A stretch of DNA of 64,000 nucleotides from Aristolochia californica (GCA_029961685.1 JARWKL010000010.1:11739931-11803930), one strand, 5' to 3'. Positions 50,727 to 60,299 are shown, counted from the first letter of the stretch. Translations and numbers: made by a program. Notes: generated from the sequence alone by a model not told the origin.

Positions 50727-51750
50727 TGAGTCTCTAGCAGACTCTGACAGCGGAATACTGATACCAAAGCACTATTGCTATGATATCGACACAAAGTCTC
50801 TAATAGACTTGTAAACACAGCGAAAGACAACCTAGGGAAATAGGGCAGCGGAACAAGAATCCTAGGGACTGCTACCTGCCAGTCTCGGGGTACAGGCAGT
50901 GGATGCCATCTACGGGCAGCGGAAAACAATAATGACTCACACAATACTATTCCTATAGTCACACTTCGTCCGTCCTATCAGTTTACCAATAGGCTACTTT
51001 CCTTCTTCCTACCACATGTCACCGTTATGTACTCGTTTGTGTCTATTTCATAGCTATCTAGTAGGCCTAACATGACTTCTGCTGCTACCTAGAACTTCTT
51101 CGGGGTTTGACCCTATTCCTGCCGGCTTACCACCACGTGGGCAATACCGTCGATGCGATCCTCACGGTCTTCAGAGGGCCCCGAGCCGTTCCTATTAACC
51201 GTTGCGGCTCCATGGCTGCTTCAGTAGGGTAGAGCACAGCTCCGTTTCATTTTCTACCTCGAAGCGTAGCCGAATAATTCCAAGTCTCTAGCTTTTGTCC
51301 TATTTGGCACTATTTCGATACTATTTCTTTTTGACGAGTGAACAGTAAACATGAATAGTAACCCATGAATAGTAAAAATGAACAGTACTTTTGAACAGTA
51401 ACTTTGGAACAGTAAAAAACAAACACTGTGGAGATCAATACATAAATGCGGAACATGAACAGTAAAAACAACTACTATACAAATCACAATATTACAAAAA
51501 TGCGGAAATATAATATAAAAAACATTGTCTAAAACAAAACATAAACATACAATACTTTTAAAAAGAAAACTACTTATCTACATAACTCCTGAAGTTACTG
51601 ACCGTGGCACCGGTCGGTTCCCTCTTTTCTACTCAGCCGTTACGGCTGTTAAGCACATACCGTGCTTGAGGAACTTGCCGGAGAAAGATCCCTGGAAATC
51701 GCCTTCTTCTTCAGAACTAATGCTCGTCTATTGTTGAGTTGCTCCAACTT
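50727..51750 (-). other. Viral leader downstream of the copy 3 promoter
   Basis: No supported gene. It matches the leader of copy 1 throughout, including the GAACAGTAA-type cluster near 51,340-51,465. It ends at GAGTCTCTAGCAGACTC, about 30 bp short of where the primer site would be, against the inverted fragment. Confidence 0.65.
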
Positions 51751-51780
51751 TCGATGTCCCCAACCTCTGGAGGAGCATCG

Positions 51781-51788
51781 TATTTATA
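51781..51788 (-). promoter_or_regulatory. TATA box of the putative pregenomic promoter, copy 3
   Basis: TATAAATA on the minus strand, in the same context as copy 1 (41,501-41,508), downstream of the transactivator-position ORF. Confidence 0.65.
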
Positions 51789-51900
51789 GCTGAAGATTTT
51801 TAAGCTCTTCCACCTTTACCCTTGATTGAAAGGTGTGTATTTAGAGACAAAGGGTAACTTTTGTCTTTTTGGCATGTCTTTTTTGCCCTTGCATTATTAC

Positions 51901-51916
51901 CTTTCGGCGCCGAAAG
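51901..51916. promoter_or_regulatory. Perfect 16-bp palindrome in the promoter, copy 3
   Basis: CTTTCGGCGCCGAAAG, identical to 41,621-41,636, although the bases just beside it differ between the copies. Confidence 0.5.
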
Positions 51917-51946
51917 CATGGGTAAAAATATCGTTTCTTCTGCTTG

Positions 51947-51966
51947 TGACATCATGATGATGACGT
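51947..51966. promoter_or_regulatory. as-1-like TGACG element, copy 3
   Basis: TGACATCATGATGATGACGT, identical to the copy 1 element and about 160-185 bp upstream of the TATA box. Confidence 0.55.
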
Positions 51967-52161
51967 GCAGGAATCTTTTTTCGCCATCTTTGTTGATTTG
52001 GTGTAGCCGTCATTAATGACTTTTGTAGCCGTCATTGCGGACTTTTGAGCCGCCTTTGCTGACTTTGTTTTTGTTGTGGGCCTAGTCTGCTGACTTGGCT
52101 GCTGACTAGTCGGTTGACGTGGCCGCTGACTGCTCATTCGGACAACTGCCTTTCTGTGCAC
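51952..52161 (-). CDS. Small basic Ser/Thr/Lys-rich ORF, copy 3
   Basis: 69 residues, the same length as 41,668-41,877, with only a few changes (for example HRKAVVRMSSQRP for HRKAAVRMSSQQP). It overlaps the preceding ORF by 28 bp. No recognised domain; it may be a by-product of the promoter sequence. Confidence 0.3.
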   Translation of the reverse strand: MHRKAVVRMSSQRPRQPTSQQPSQQTRPTTKTKSAKAAQKSAMTATKVINDGYTKSTKMAKKDSCTSSS

Positions 52162-53609
52162 AATTTACAGATGTGCTCCTTTGGAAAAGTCTTCTGGGCC
52201 ATCTGGCAGAAGCTTTCCTTTGATGTTTTGCTGAAGGGGATATTTCCTCCAAGAAGTTTCTTCAGCGTAGCTTCGAAACTGGTCTGGACGGTTGCCGGAG
52301 TCTCTTTATAGCTTTTCGAGATGATCGTCAGTGGGACGGAGGTCTTGTAGACGAAGCTTCTCTTTTTCTGAATCAGCTGTTGTATGAGCTGTATCAGCTT
52401 CTTGAGCCCGTGGATACGTCTGGTTGGCCAGGCTGTTTCTGGGTCGGGCTTGGCTTTTGGTACATGTCTGGGATCATATTCCATATTGGCGTCACCTTCT
52501 TTGATGCTTTCAATAGTCACGACAGAAATGCTCGGAAACATCTTTGTGTCAGTAACAATTTCAGCAATACAGGAAACGAAATGAAGTCAAATTCCTTTAC
52601 TCTTTGTTATGGAGATGAAACTTTTGCAAGCCTCCATAATTTCTTTTGGCATTTTCTCCAATATTGATAAGTCGGTGGAGGGCAATACCATTTGTTTTAT
52701 GAATCCATATGCATAAAGCATGGATGCATATTTTGAGTCTATTTCATGACTCAACTTCACTTGATTCCAACTGTTGCTGGGCTCAGTGGTGAAGAAGGGA
52801 GTGTTCATCCCTTGTCCAATTTGTTCATTCCATCTCTGGAATTGAACAGTATGATCGGATTCGATCTTTGAACGAACGCTGTCCACCTTTTGAGGGCGTA
52901 GCGAGGGTTCCTCTGACATAATGTCCGAAAGTTTTAAAGGTTTAAATTTCTTTAAAAACTCAAACTCATTAAAACTAGTTTTATCTGGTTTATTTAGGCT
53001 TTTCAACCTTGTAAACTCAGACGGGGTAACCAATTTTGTCTTGAATGATTTCTCATTCTTAGACAAGTCCGTTTCCATCAGGGATGGATCCGTTAAGACT
53101 TCCTTTTCAGTTCTAGACTGATAGGTAGAAGTCCCCAATTCCGATTTCAACGAAATCGTTAATGTTTCCTTTCCAGCTCTTGACTGGCAGGTAGAAATCC
53201 CTGATTCCCCAATCTTCAGAGAAGATTGGGTTGTGATTTCCTTCTCATGCCTGGCATGACCGGTAGAAATCTCGGGTCGACCTGTGTTTATCAAAACACT
53301 AAAGTCATCCGTCTGCTGATTAGATGACGTTGTGGCTTCCTTTTCTCGCGATGGAGATCCGGTAGAAGTCCCGGAGGAGCTTGGCATTTCATGTCGTTGA
53401 GTGAGTTCTTTTAACTCTTCGGTTAATTCTTTAACCTTGAGTTGTAAGACTTCTCCACTTAACCCGTAACGGGCACAATTCTCATGTATGTCTCCTCGTT
53501 CTGAAAGAACTAAAAGACTGTCGAATAGTGACTGTAGGGTTGAGAGCAATACCGTGAGTGTGGCAATTGCTGCTGCTAGGTCCGTCAGGGTGCTGCTGAG
53601 GGGATCCAT
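52134..53609 (-). pseudogene. Transactivator/inclusion-body-position ORF, copy 3 (one nonsense codon)
   Basis: 492 codons in one frame, interrupted by TGA at 52,587-52,589 where copy 1 has CGA, a typical methylated-CpG decay. The ATG follows the RNase H stop after one base (TAAAATG), so the two genes are tightly coupled, as for gene V and gene VI of caulimoviruses. Helical Leu-rich N-terminus, Ser/Thr-rich repeats around residues 90-190, conserved centre (FNEFEFLKKFKPLKLSDIM), Lys-rich C-terminus with CKLC. In related viruses the protein here forms inclusion bodies and allows translation of polycistronic RNA; I infer that role from position and cannot see the viroplasmin motif. Confidence 0.5.
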
Positions 53610-53610
53610 T

Positions 53611-55577
53611 TTACCTGTCTACACCACAAGAAAATTCTCGAGTAAGAGTGTCAGGTAAATAATTTTTATCTCCTTTAATGTGTTCAACAGTAAAAGAGAA
53701 TTGAAAGAACCATTGCTGCCAACGGAGTAACCTACCGCGACAAAGTGAATCTTCTAAATTTCTGGTCATAAAACCGACCAAATTTTTACAGTCAGTTCTT
53801 ACCAGAAATTCTTTGGGAGCGAGATAAATATAAAACTTTTTTATCCCATTCTTTACTGCTAAAATTTCTTTTCATAGGAATGATAGTTTGTTTCAGCAGA
53901 TGAAAATGTTCCTGATGTATATTTGCATATTCTTTCAGAATCATTGATTTTGCATTTTAGGACTGCTGCCCAAGTGTGATCAGAGGCGTCAGTTTCTAAA
54001 ATCAGATTTGCATCTGGATCGGGTAGAGTTAACACCGGGAGGTGTTTCATCATTTGTTTGATCCGGATTACTTCAAGACTATCAGTGGGTGTCCATTCCC
54101 ATTTGACGTCTTTCTTTAGTTTCTTTTGAAGGGGTTTCCTAATTTCTGCTAAATTCTGTATGAATTGTTCAGCATATGTTAGGCATCCTAAGAAACGTTG
54201 AAGTTGTTTTATATCTTCAATGTCATTCAGAAAAGCAGCTAGTTTTTCTAGAATATGATTTTGAAGAATGATTTCTCCTTTTGAGATGTTTAGACCTAAG
54301 AAATCTATCTTGGTTTTAAACAACTCTGATTTCTTTTTGCTGAGTGCTATCCCAGCATTTTTTAAGGCATTTAAGACCTTCAGTAATTGCTCTTTATGTT
54401 GATCCTTGGTTTCTGAAAAGACTAGGATATCATCAACATAAACTAAGCAAAATTTAAAGAATGGTTTGAGGATATCATCCATTCTTCTTTGAAATATGTT
54501 GGGTGCTTGTTTTAACCCAAAGGGCATTACAAGCCACTCATAATGTCCTGAAGGACAACTGAATGCAGTTAGGGGAATAGCTCTTTCGGTTAGACGAATT
54601 TGCCAAAACCCAGATTTGCAATCAAATTTTGAAAACCATTGTTTTCCTCTTATGGCAGCTATTAATCTTTCTTTGTTTGGAAGATAGTAGCCATCCATTT
54701 TTGTGGCTTCATTACCCTTTTTATAGTTAATGACCATTCGAGCTTTTCCTCGTTTTATCTCTGCATGATTCCGTACCAGGAAAGCAGGAGATGTATGTGG
54801 AGAATGACTTGCATGGATTAATCCTTGAGCTAGCAAATCATTTATCTGCGTTGAAAATTCTTCAACATCAAAAGGAGTGTAAACCATAGGTTTTTCTCGG
54901 ATTTCTTTTTCAGGATCAAGAAGTTCGAGGTCGGCATATGGTTTTTGTTTATGCTACCATTCTAAGGGTTTCTCAGAATAAGTGGATTCTAGAAGTTGCT
55001 GAACTTCAGATTCACAGGACGCAGCGAGGAGTAGAGTTTCTAAGGGAGGAATCTCATCACAACACTTGCTGCCTTTTTTGAAGACCTGATGGAGGACAGC
55101 TCCATTGCCAGAAATGGCATAGGCTTCAGTGGGTTTTACTGCGTAGACAAAGACAACAGTATTATCGATTTCACGTCGAGTGCGACATCGAAGTTTATAG
55201 TAGGCTGGTGTTTGCTCTACAAGGGCATGAAACATGAGCCATTCATTTCCTAGGACTAAATCTGGTCCTGAATTTATGTTTGATCCTAAACTAATGAGTT
55301 TTGGAATCATAAACTTTTCACCTCCAATATCGAGACGAATGTTACGGGCTTCAGCAGGAAGAGAGATAGTTTCTCCGGAGCCAACTGTTACTTGAAGGGG
55401 TGCTTCAAGTGGTTTCCATAGATCTGTGGGAAATAGATTTTGTCTAGCTAGACAGTATGAACTTCCTGTATCTACGAGAGTGTGTATATGGAATTTGATA
55501 TATCCGGGTAGTTTAAGCATGACCGTGATATAAGAATTTCCAGATGCAACATGCTCTACGTTTATGCAGATACTCAT
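53611..55577 (-). pseudogene. Protease-reverse transcriptase-RNase H polyprotein (component A)
   Basis: This is the replication gene. The protease begins at MSICINVEHV with the aspartic motif DTGSS at residues 36-40 and a later GNEWL. TAG at 54,954-54,956 then interrupts the frame. The RT domain follows in the same frame: FDCKSGFWQI, LVMPFGLKQAPNIFQ and the catalytic YVDD at about 54,440-54,429. RNase H starts at ETDASDHTWAAVL and continues to the AETNY block. A one-base deletion in an A-run near 53,870 shifts the frame, after which homologous RNase H sequence continues to a stop at 53,611-53,613. Total length about 655 codons. Only one copy exists in the window. Absence of an integrase domain separates it from Ty3/gypsy retrotransposons. 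Confidence 0.9.
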
Positions 55578-57309
55578 TCAGAGAAGGAGCCTGAAGAGTC
55601 TGACATGTTCTTTGAGTTTTTCGAGGAGGAGGATACACTTCATCTTCTGATTGGATGTCATCGTAATGGATGAGTTCCAATCCATTTTCTTCGGCTAGTA
55701 ACATGTATGTACTGTACCGCCATTGTTGTTTATCATTTGGACAATCTCTGGCGAAATGTCCTTCTTTCTGGCATATCCAGCATTTGCATTTGCATTTGCT
55801 TTGGGTTTTCCCCTTTGGGCAGTATGCATTTGACCCTTTACTGGATGTGGTGGGGCCAGAATTTGTTCTTTTCTTAAAGTATCTCTTTGTAGGAGTATAC
55901 CTTGTTGTAGAACTTTTTTGTAACCTAAATTTTTTCTGTTGAAATTTCTTAGGATATTTTCGCTGCTTATGGGAGTTGGTTTTGCAACCATAAGCTCCTA
56001 CATTTTTGTTCTGGGTTGAACAACACAATGTTTGTTTTTTTGCCTTACTACTTTTCTTTTGTAGTTTTTGGGCTTCACAAAGATTTGCCAACATGTCTTG
56101 TACAAATCTATGTCTTCTTCCTAAAGTATCAAAGTTTAGGAAAATATGCATGGTTAAAGTACCAAGTTCTCGGTTGTTTTGCCAATACTTTGTAATGTAG
56201 TCTTTTTCTGCTACATGTGCAAATGGTTCTGGCAATTTTGCATAAAAGATAGACAGATAAGGTTTCTGATCTTCTTTTTGCAGTTTATAGAAGTAACTTG
56301 CGAACTCGCAGTAATACTTCTCATAAAAACAAATGTTACAGATTTGTAACTTGTTTAATTTCTGAAGAGTTTCTAAACGTTTTCTTTGTTTAGTACTCTC
56401 ATTGTAGGCTTCTAGGGTTGGATGTATTCCTAGAAATTCCTTTGATATCTTAGCCACTAATCCTTTCAAGATATTGGCTATCGATATTGAGCTATTAGCT
56501 CGTTTTTGGTCTTCGGGAAGGTTGTCCCACCAAAGAGCTACATTACCCTGTAAAGCATGGGTAAAGAAATTAAATGCTGATTCTTGGTTCCAAGATTCAT
56601 GCATATTTGCAGCATTGCTCATGCTTCTTTCCCAATCTTTAAGGACTTTTTCTCCATCCTTGGGGCAATCCAAGTTGAGGTAAAATCCAAAAGGGTTTAT
56701 GCTATCTATGGTCTGGTGTCCCTTAGTAGCATTTGAAGGATCGACATTTGTGTATTTTGTCGAATGCCTTTGTCCTCCCAGGGATATTTTGGAGTGGGAG
56801 AAACTTTCTCGTTCTTGCGGATGAACCGCAGTACGGTTTCAGAAGTTATCTTGAAAGCTATCTTCCATGTGGGTATCTCGTACCCTTGAAGTTTCTGCTT
56901 CAAAATGGTCACTACCACGAAGCATTCGAAACCTTTTACCAAGATCATCTGCCTTTTTGTCTTTAGCAGAGTAGTCTATTTTCTTGGTATTTTCTTCTGC
57001 AACTTCATCAGATTCCCAGGCTTCTGGTTCACTGTCGTGTTGTTCTTGTTGTTTACTAGAGGAAGTTTTTTCCTCTTGAACATAATAAATCGGTTGGCTA
57101 CCGAAGGTATTATATTCTGTGTAAACTTCATCATCGGTGGAGGATGATGCTTTTGAAGCGATCCTAAAAGCAGGTGGTGCTGGATCCTTTCTTCTAGGTG
57201 CTATGCAAGGTGTTGCAAAGTACACTAGGTTTTTAAGCCATCCGGTGATGTCAGGAAGGCCTAATGGTAATGGAGTTTCCATATCCATTAAATAGAAAAA
57301 CTCATTCAT
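55574..57309 (-). pseudogene. Coat protein, copy 3 (component A)
   Basis: The best-preserved coat gene. It starts MNEFFYLMDMETPLPL at 57,309, has an acidic N-terminal part, then TGA at 56,839-56,841, then an open core with CNICFYEKYYCEF, a Lys-rich region and the CX2CX4HX4C knuckle (CWICQKEGHFARDC). Apart from the TGA the only clear break is a 22-bp loss near 55,630 relative to component B, which shifts the acidic tail so that reading runs on to 55,513 over the protease start. In the undisturbed frame the stop overlaps the protease ATG (ATGA) at 55,577-55,574. The protein should build the capsid for component A and is close in sequence to that of B. Confidence 0.85.
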
Positions 57310-57311
57310 TT

Positions 57312-57527
57312 TTACAAAGCTAGGAGGTTTAGCTTTTGTTTGATTTTGTCGATCTTGCATCGAAATCGATGGATGCGATTCGTATACCTTTCCCAATGGA
57401 AATTGTACATTTCCCTGGCGAAGATAGTATCATCTTCTGGTTGAAGCATGTTTCTTAGCAAGAGAGTGAAGGCTAGACCTTCTCTCTTTCGTTGCAAACG
57501 ATCTAAACGTTTTTGCCGATGGATCAT
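57312..57527 (-). CDS. 71-aa protein S3 (component A)
   Basis: Complete 71-residue frame starting MIHRQKRLDRLQRKREGL and ending IKQKLNLLAL. It aligns without gaps with S1 of component B (shared LDRL, KRE, LLxRNxLQP, WERY, RCKI, KLNLLAL) and more weakly with S2. Basic, with Trp at 45. It directly follows the viroplasmin ORF stop and precedes the coat start by two bases. Component A has this one member, while B has two. Function unknown. Confidence 0.62.
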   Translation of the reverse strand: MIHRQKRLDRLQRKREGLAFTLLLRNMLQPEDDTIFAREMYNFHWERYTNRIHRFRCKIDKIKQKLNLLAL

Positions 57528-57836
57528 CTATTTTCGGGATGCTGTCCAAGCTTGTTCAGCATCGTCCTTTGTCCGGAATTTCCTGTGAGAATTTTTGGGA
57601 AATCCTATGACTTGAGCTTGGGCTTCTTCCCAGCTGTCATATATTCCTGTTTCTCTTCCTATGAAGACAACATACCAGTATTTTGTTTTTTCTGGTTTTC
57701 CGTATATAGTTGTAGAGGCTTCTCCTGTTGAAGGAGCGGTGTCTACAGGTTGCGATACGGTTTCTTCATGGGTCATTCTGTAGATTTCTCTTTGCAGAAT
57801 GATTACCAAATCTTCTAAGAATTGCTTAGATAGCAT
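57528..57836 (-). CDS. Free-standing viroplasmin (RNase H1-N / Cauli_VI) domain protein
   Basis: 102 residues from the ATG at 57,836, chosen because the upstream alternative is TTG. Residues about 53-97 read YWYVVFIGRETGIYDSWEEA followed by QVIGF, KFRT and AEQAW, the hallmark of the viroplasmin family. That domain is known in the transactivator of caulimoviruses and as the hybrid-binding N-terminus of RNase H1. Here it is a small separate protein between the 86-aa ORF and S3, not part of the transactivator-position ORF. The N-terminal 45 residues are a helix plus a Ser/Thr/Pro linker. Likely role: binding RNA/DNA hybrid or double-stranded RNA, or helping form inclusion bodies. Origin from a viral or a host RNase H1 gene is open. 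The frame is intact. Confidence 0.75.
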   Translation of the reverse strand: MLSKQFLEDLVIILQREIYRMTHEETVSQPVDTAPSTGEASTTIYGKPEKTKYWYVVFIGRETGIYDSWEEAQAQVIGFPKNSHRKFRTKDDAEQAWTASRK

Positions 57837-58086
57837 ATTTTTGAAGTTCAAGTTGTTCAATCCTGATTTGGTATTTCAGGTCTTTGATAACTTGTTTTAA
57901 TCCTACTGGACCGAGTCCTAAGAATCGTCCATCTCTGATTATTCGTCTTCCTTCATTGTTATAATCTACAACTAAAGGATTTTCTTCGAGCTCTTTGAGT
58001 TTGGCTTGAACTCGTGCGAGTCGATCTTTTAACGGTCGAATCCAGACCCTCTGGAATTCGATTTGGTTATCATACCTTCTGGTCAT
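57826..58086 (-). CDS. 86-aa helical ORF, first gene of component A
   Basis: An intact 86-residue frame, the first substantial one after the primer-binding site (about 220 bp downstream). Charged and helical: a basic stretch (RPLKDRLARVQAKLKELEEN) and a second helix (LKQVIKDLKYQIRIEQLEL) are separated by a Gly-containing loop. It overlaps the viroplasmin ORF start by 11 bp. It might replace the coiled-coil protein of component B, but there is no clear sequence match. Function unknown. Confidence 0.5.
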   Translation of the reverse strand: MTRRYDNQIEFQRVWIRPLKDRLARVQAKLKELEENPLVVDYNNEGRRIIRDGRFLGLGPVGLKQVIKDLKYQIRIEQLELQKYAI

Positions 58087-58308
58087 GATATATTCTCGCA
58101 GTCACGAATAATTTATAAGTCTTATCGCTGGATTGGACCTATTTTGTTCCATAATGGACTTTTGGTTTTGTACATTTGTTCCTTACAAATGTTACTTGGG
58201 ATGTGATCGGTATGGGTCGTAACTGTTTGGGAGTATGTATACCTAAACAGAAAGAATCAAAGATAACCTTTGACTTCTTTGACACATACAAAACCAAGTC
58301 TAATACTT
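58087..58308 (-). other. Post-primer-site leader of component A
   Basis: No gene. The first part after the primer site (58,308 down to about 58,160) matches 59,475-59,615 of copy 4, which is component B. Upstream of the first ORF the two components then diverge completely. Confidence 0.7.
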
Positions 58309-58321
58309 GGCTCAGATACCA
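58309..58321 (-). promoter_or_regulatory. tRNA-Met primer-binding site, copy 3
   Basis: TGGTATCTGAGCC on the minus strand. Caulimoviridae prime minus-strand DNA with initiator tRNA-Met at TGGTATCAGAGC; this site has one mismatch in those 12 bases. It lies between the long leader and the first ORF, as expected. Confidence 0.85.
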
Positions 58322-59434
58322 TTTTAACGACATACAGTGAGTCTCTAGCAGACTCTGATAGAGAAATACTGATACCAAGGCACTATTGCTATGATATCGA
58401 CACACAGTCTCTAATAGACTTGTACACACAGTGGAAGACAACCTAGGGAAACAGGGCAGCGGAACAAGAATCCTAGGGACTTCTACCTGCCAATCTCGTG
58501 AGTACAGGCAGTGGATGACATCTACGGGCAGCGAAAAACAATAATGACTCACACAATACTATTCCTATAGTCACACTTCGTCCGTCCTATCAGTTTACCA
58601 TTAGGCTACTTTCCTGCTTCCTACCACATGTCACCTTTATGTACTCGTTTGTGTCTATTTCATAGCTATCTAGTAGGCCCAACATGACTTCTGCTGCTAC
58701 CTAGAACTTCTTCGGGGTTTGACCCTATTCCTGCCGGCTTACCACCACGTGGGCAATTCCCTCGATGCGGTCCTCACGGTCTTCAGAGGGCCCCGAGCCA
58801 TTCCTATTAACCGTTGCGGCTCCATGGCTGCTTCACCAGGGTAGAGCACAGCTCTGTTTCATTTTCTACCTTGGAGCGTAGCCGAATAATTCCAAGTCTC
58901 TAGCTTCTGTCCTATTTGGCACTATTTCGATACTATTTCTTTTAACTAGTGAACAGTAAACATGAATAGTAATCATGAATAGTAACTATGAATAGTAAAA
59001 ATGAACAATACTTTTGAACAGTAACTTTGGAACAGTAAAAACAAACACTGTGGAGATCAATACATAGATGCGGAACATGAACAGTGATAACAACTACTGT
59101 GGAGATCATATTTATAAATGCGGAACATGAACAGTAAAAACAACTACTGTACGAATCACAATATTACAAACATGCGGAAATATAAAAAACATTGTCTAAA
59201 AAAAAACATAAAATACATACCCTTAAAAAAAAGATAAGAAAAACTACTTATCTACATAACTCCTGAAGTTACCGACCGTGGCACAGGTTGGTTCCCTCTT
59301 TTCTACTCAGCCATTACGGCTGTTAAGCACATACCGTACTTGAGGAACTTGCCGGAGAAAGATCGCCGGAAATCGCCTTCTTCTTCGGAACTAATGCTCG
59401 TCTATTGTTGAGTTGCTCCAAGTTTCAATGTTGT
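58322..59434 (-). other. Viral leader upstream of the copy 3 primer site
   Basis: Homologous to the leaders at 40.4 and 50.7 kb, with the GAACAGTAA-type cluster near 58,950-59,140. It is truncated at about 59,434, before the TATA box, so this end has no promoter of its own. Short frames across it are not supported as genes. Confidence 0.7.
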
Positions 59435-59461
59435 TCAACCCTCACTGTATGTCGTCTAAAA

Positions 59462-59474
59462 TGGTATGAGAGCC
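59462..59474 (+). promoter_or_regulatory. tRNA-Met primer-binding site, copy 4
   Basis: TGGTATGAGAGCC, one mismatch in 12 to TGGTATCAGAGC and at a different base from copy 3. The next bases, GAGTATTAGACTTGG, are shared with copy 3. Confidence 0.85.
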
Positions 59475-59615
59475 GAGTATTAGACTTGGTTTTGTATGTG
59501 TCAAAGAAGTCAAAGGTTCTCTTTGATTCTTTCTGTTTAGGTATACATACTCCCAAACAGTTACGACCCATACCGGTCACATCCCAAGTAACATTTGTAA
59601 GGAACAAATGTACTA
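59475..59615 (+). other. Post-primer-site leader shared by both components
   Basis: About 140 bp nearly matching the copy 3 leader (58,308-58,160). It is the common region just before the two components diverge. No gene seen. Confidence 0.7.
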
Positions 59616-60299
59616 ATGTACCAAAGACCCCAACTGGTAGGTCAGAAGGAACTCAACGGTCCTTTGTACGACACCGTGTTGAAAACTGGACACACAAATG
59701 TTTGTCCAATAATAGGCTATCCACATGGATGGCATGACAAGAATAATCCAATATTAAATAATATAATGGATTTAGTTGGTGATATACATCACAGCTTCTT
59801 TCTGAAAAGATGCTGGGAAAAATACACCCCATAAAACGTTGTTTTCCTATGCTTAGGAATAGAAAGTGACGTTAATGAACAAGTACAGAAACTCGAGAGA
59901 AGAATTAATGCCCATCTTGACGTACTTAAAACAGGAAATACTGAAGAAACAGTACGTTTCCTTACAGATCTACAAAGCTATGTGGATCAAGAAATAAATC
60001 CTTCTAGGATCTTAGCACCAATCCGCGAAGCGAAAATAAAGATGGTTAATAATAAACCATCCAAAAAGGAGTTACAGGAAGTAATTTTCAAAATATCTTC
60101 TGTAAGAACTCATCATGGAACAGATAGAGATCGTCTTATACGAGATATCTGTGCCTTAACTCAAAATGAAGAATTGAGAGAACTGGTTATACAACACATC
60201 TCTCCTTTCATCACTTTGTATCAATTGTAACGGTTGCTTGAACTCTTGTTCCAAAAATTAGAAGAGACCTCAACTCATCTAAAATTCCTAAATGTCTGA
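59616..60299 (+). pseudogene. ORF X, first gene of component B (two nonsense codons)
   Basis: A single frame of 228 codons from ATG 59,616 to TGA 60,297-60,299, interrupted by TAA at 59,832-59,834 and TAA at 60,228-60,230 (Glu in copy 2). The N-terminal part is Gly/His/Trp-containing (GYPHGWHDKNNPI); the C-terminal two thirds are charged and helical, ending with a leucine-rich segment. It overlaps the movement protein start by 8 bp, like a real viral gene. Soymoviruses have an extra ORF near their primer site, but I see no sequence link. Function unknown. Confidence 0.55.

Larger units (their letters stand above)
50727..59434 (-). mobile_element. Endogenous pararetrovirus copy 3 (component A, with RT, no movement protein)
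   Basis: In minus-strand order: leader (59,434-58,322), primer-binding site, post-PBS leader, 86-aa ORF, viroplasmin-domain ORF, 71-aa S3, coat protein, protease-RT-RNase H, transactivator-position ORF, promoter, and a second leader ending at about 50,727. The leader is present at both ends, so the insertion is longer than one genome unit (about 7.6 kb from PBS to leader end), as expected from a circular or concatemeric virus DNA. Genes are packed with 1-10 bp overlaps, which argues against a random deletion having removed the movement gene. Confidence 0.88.

Noticed and set aside
54954..57309. Component A as a random deletion of a full virus that lost its movement gene
   Set aside because: Not excluded, but the 86-aa, viroplasmin and S3 ORFs are intact, overlap neatly and fill the space with genes absent from B, which a simple deletion would not produce.
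58139..58552. 137-codon frame in the viral leader of copy 3
   Set aside because: It spans the primer-binding site and leader, and the matching region of copy 4 does not keep the same frame. Best read as non-coding leader.
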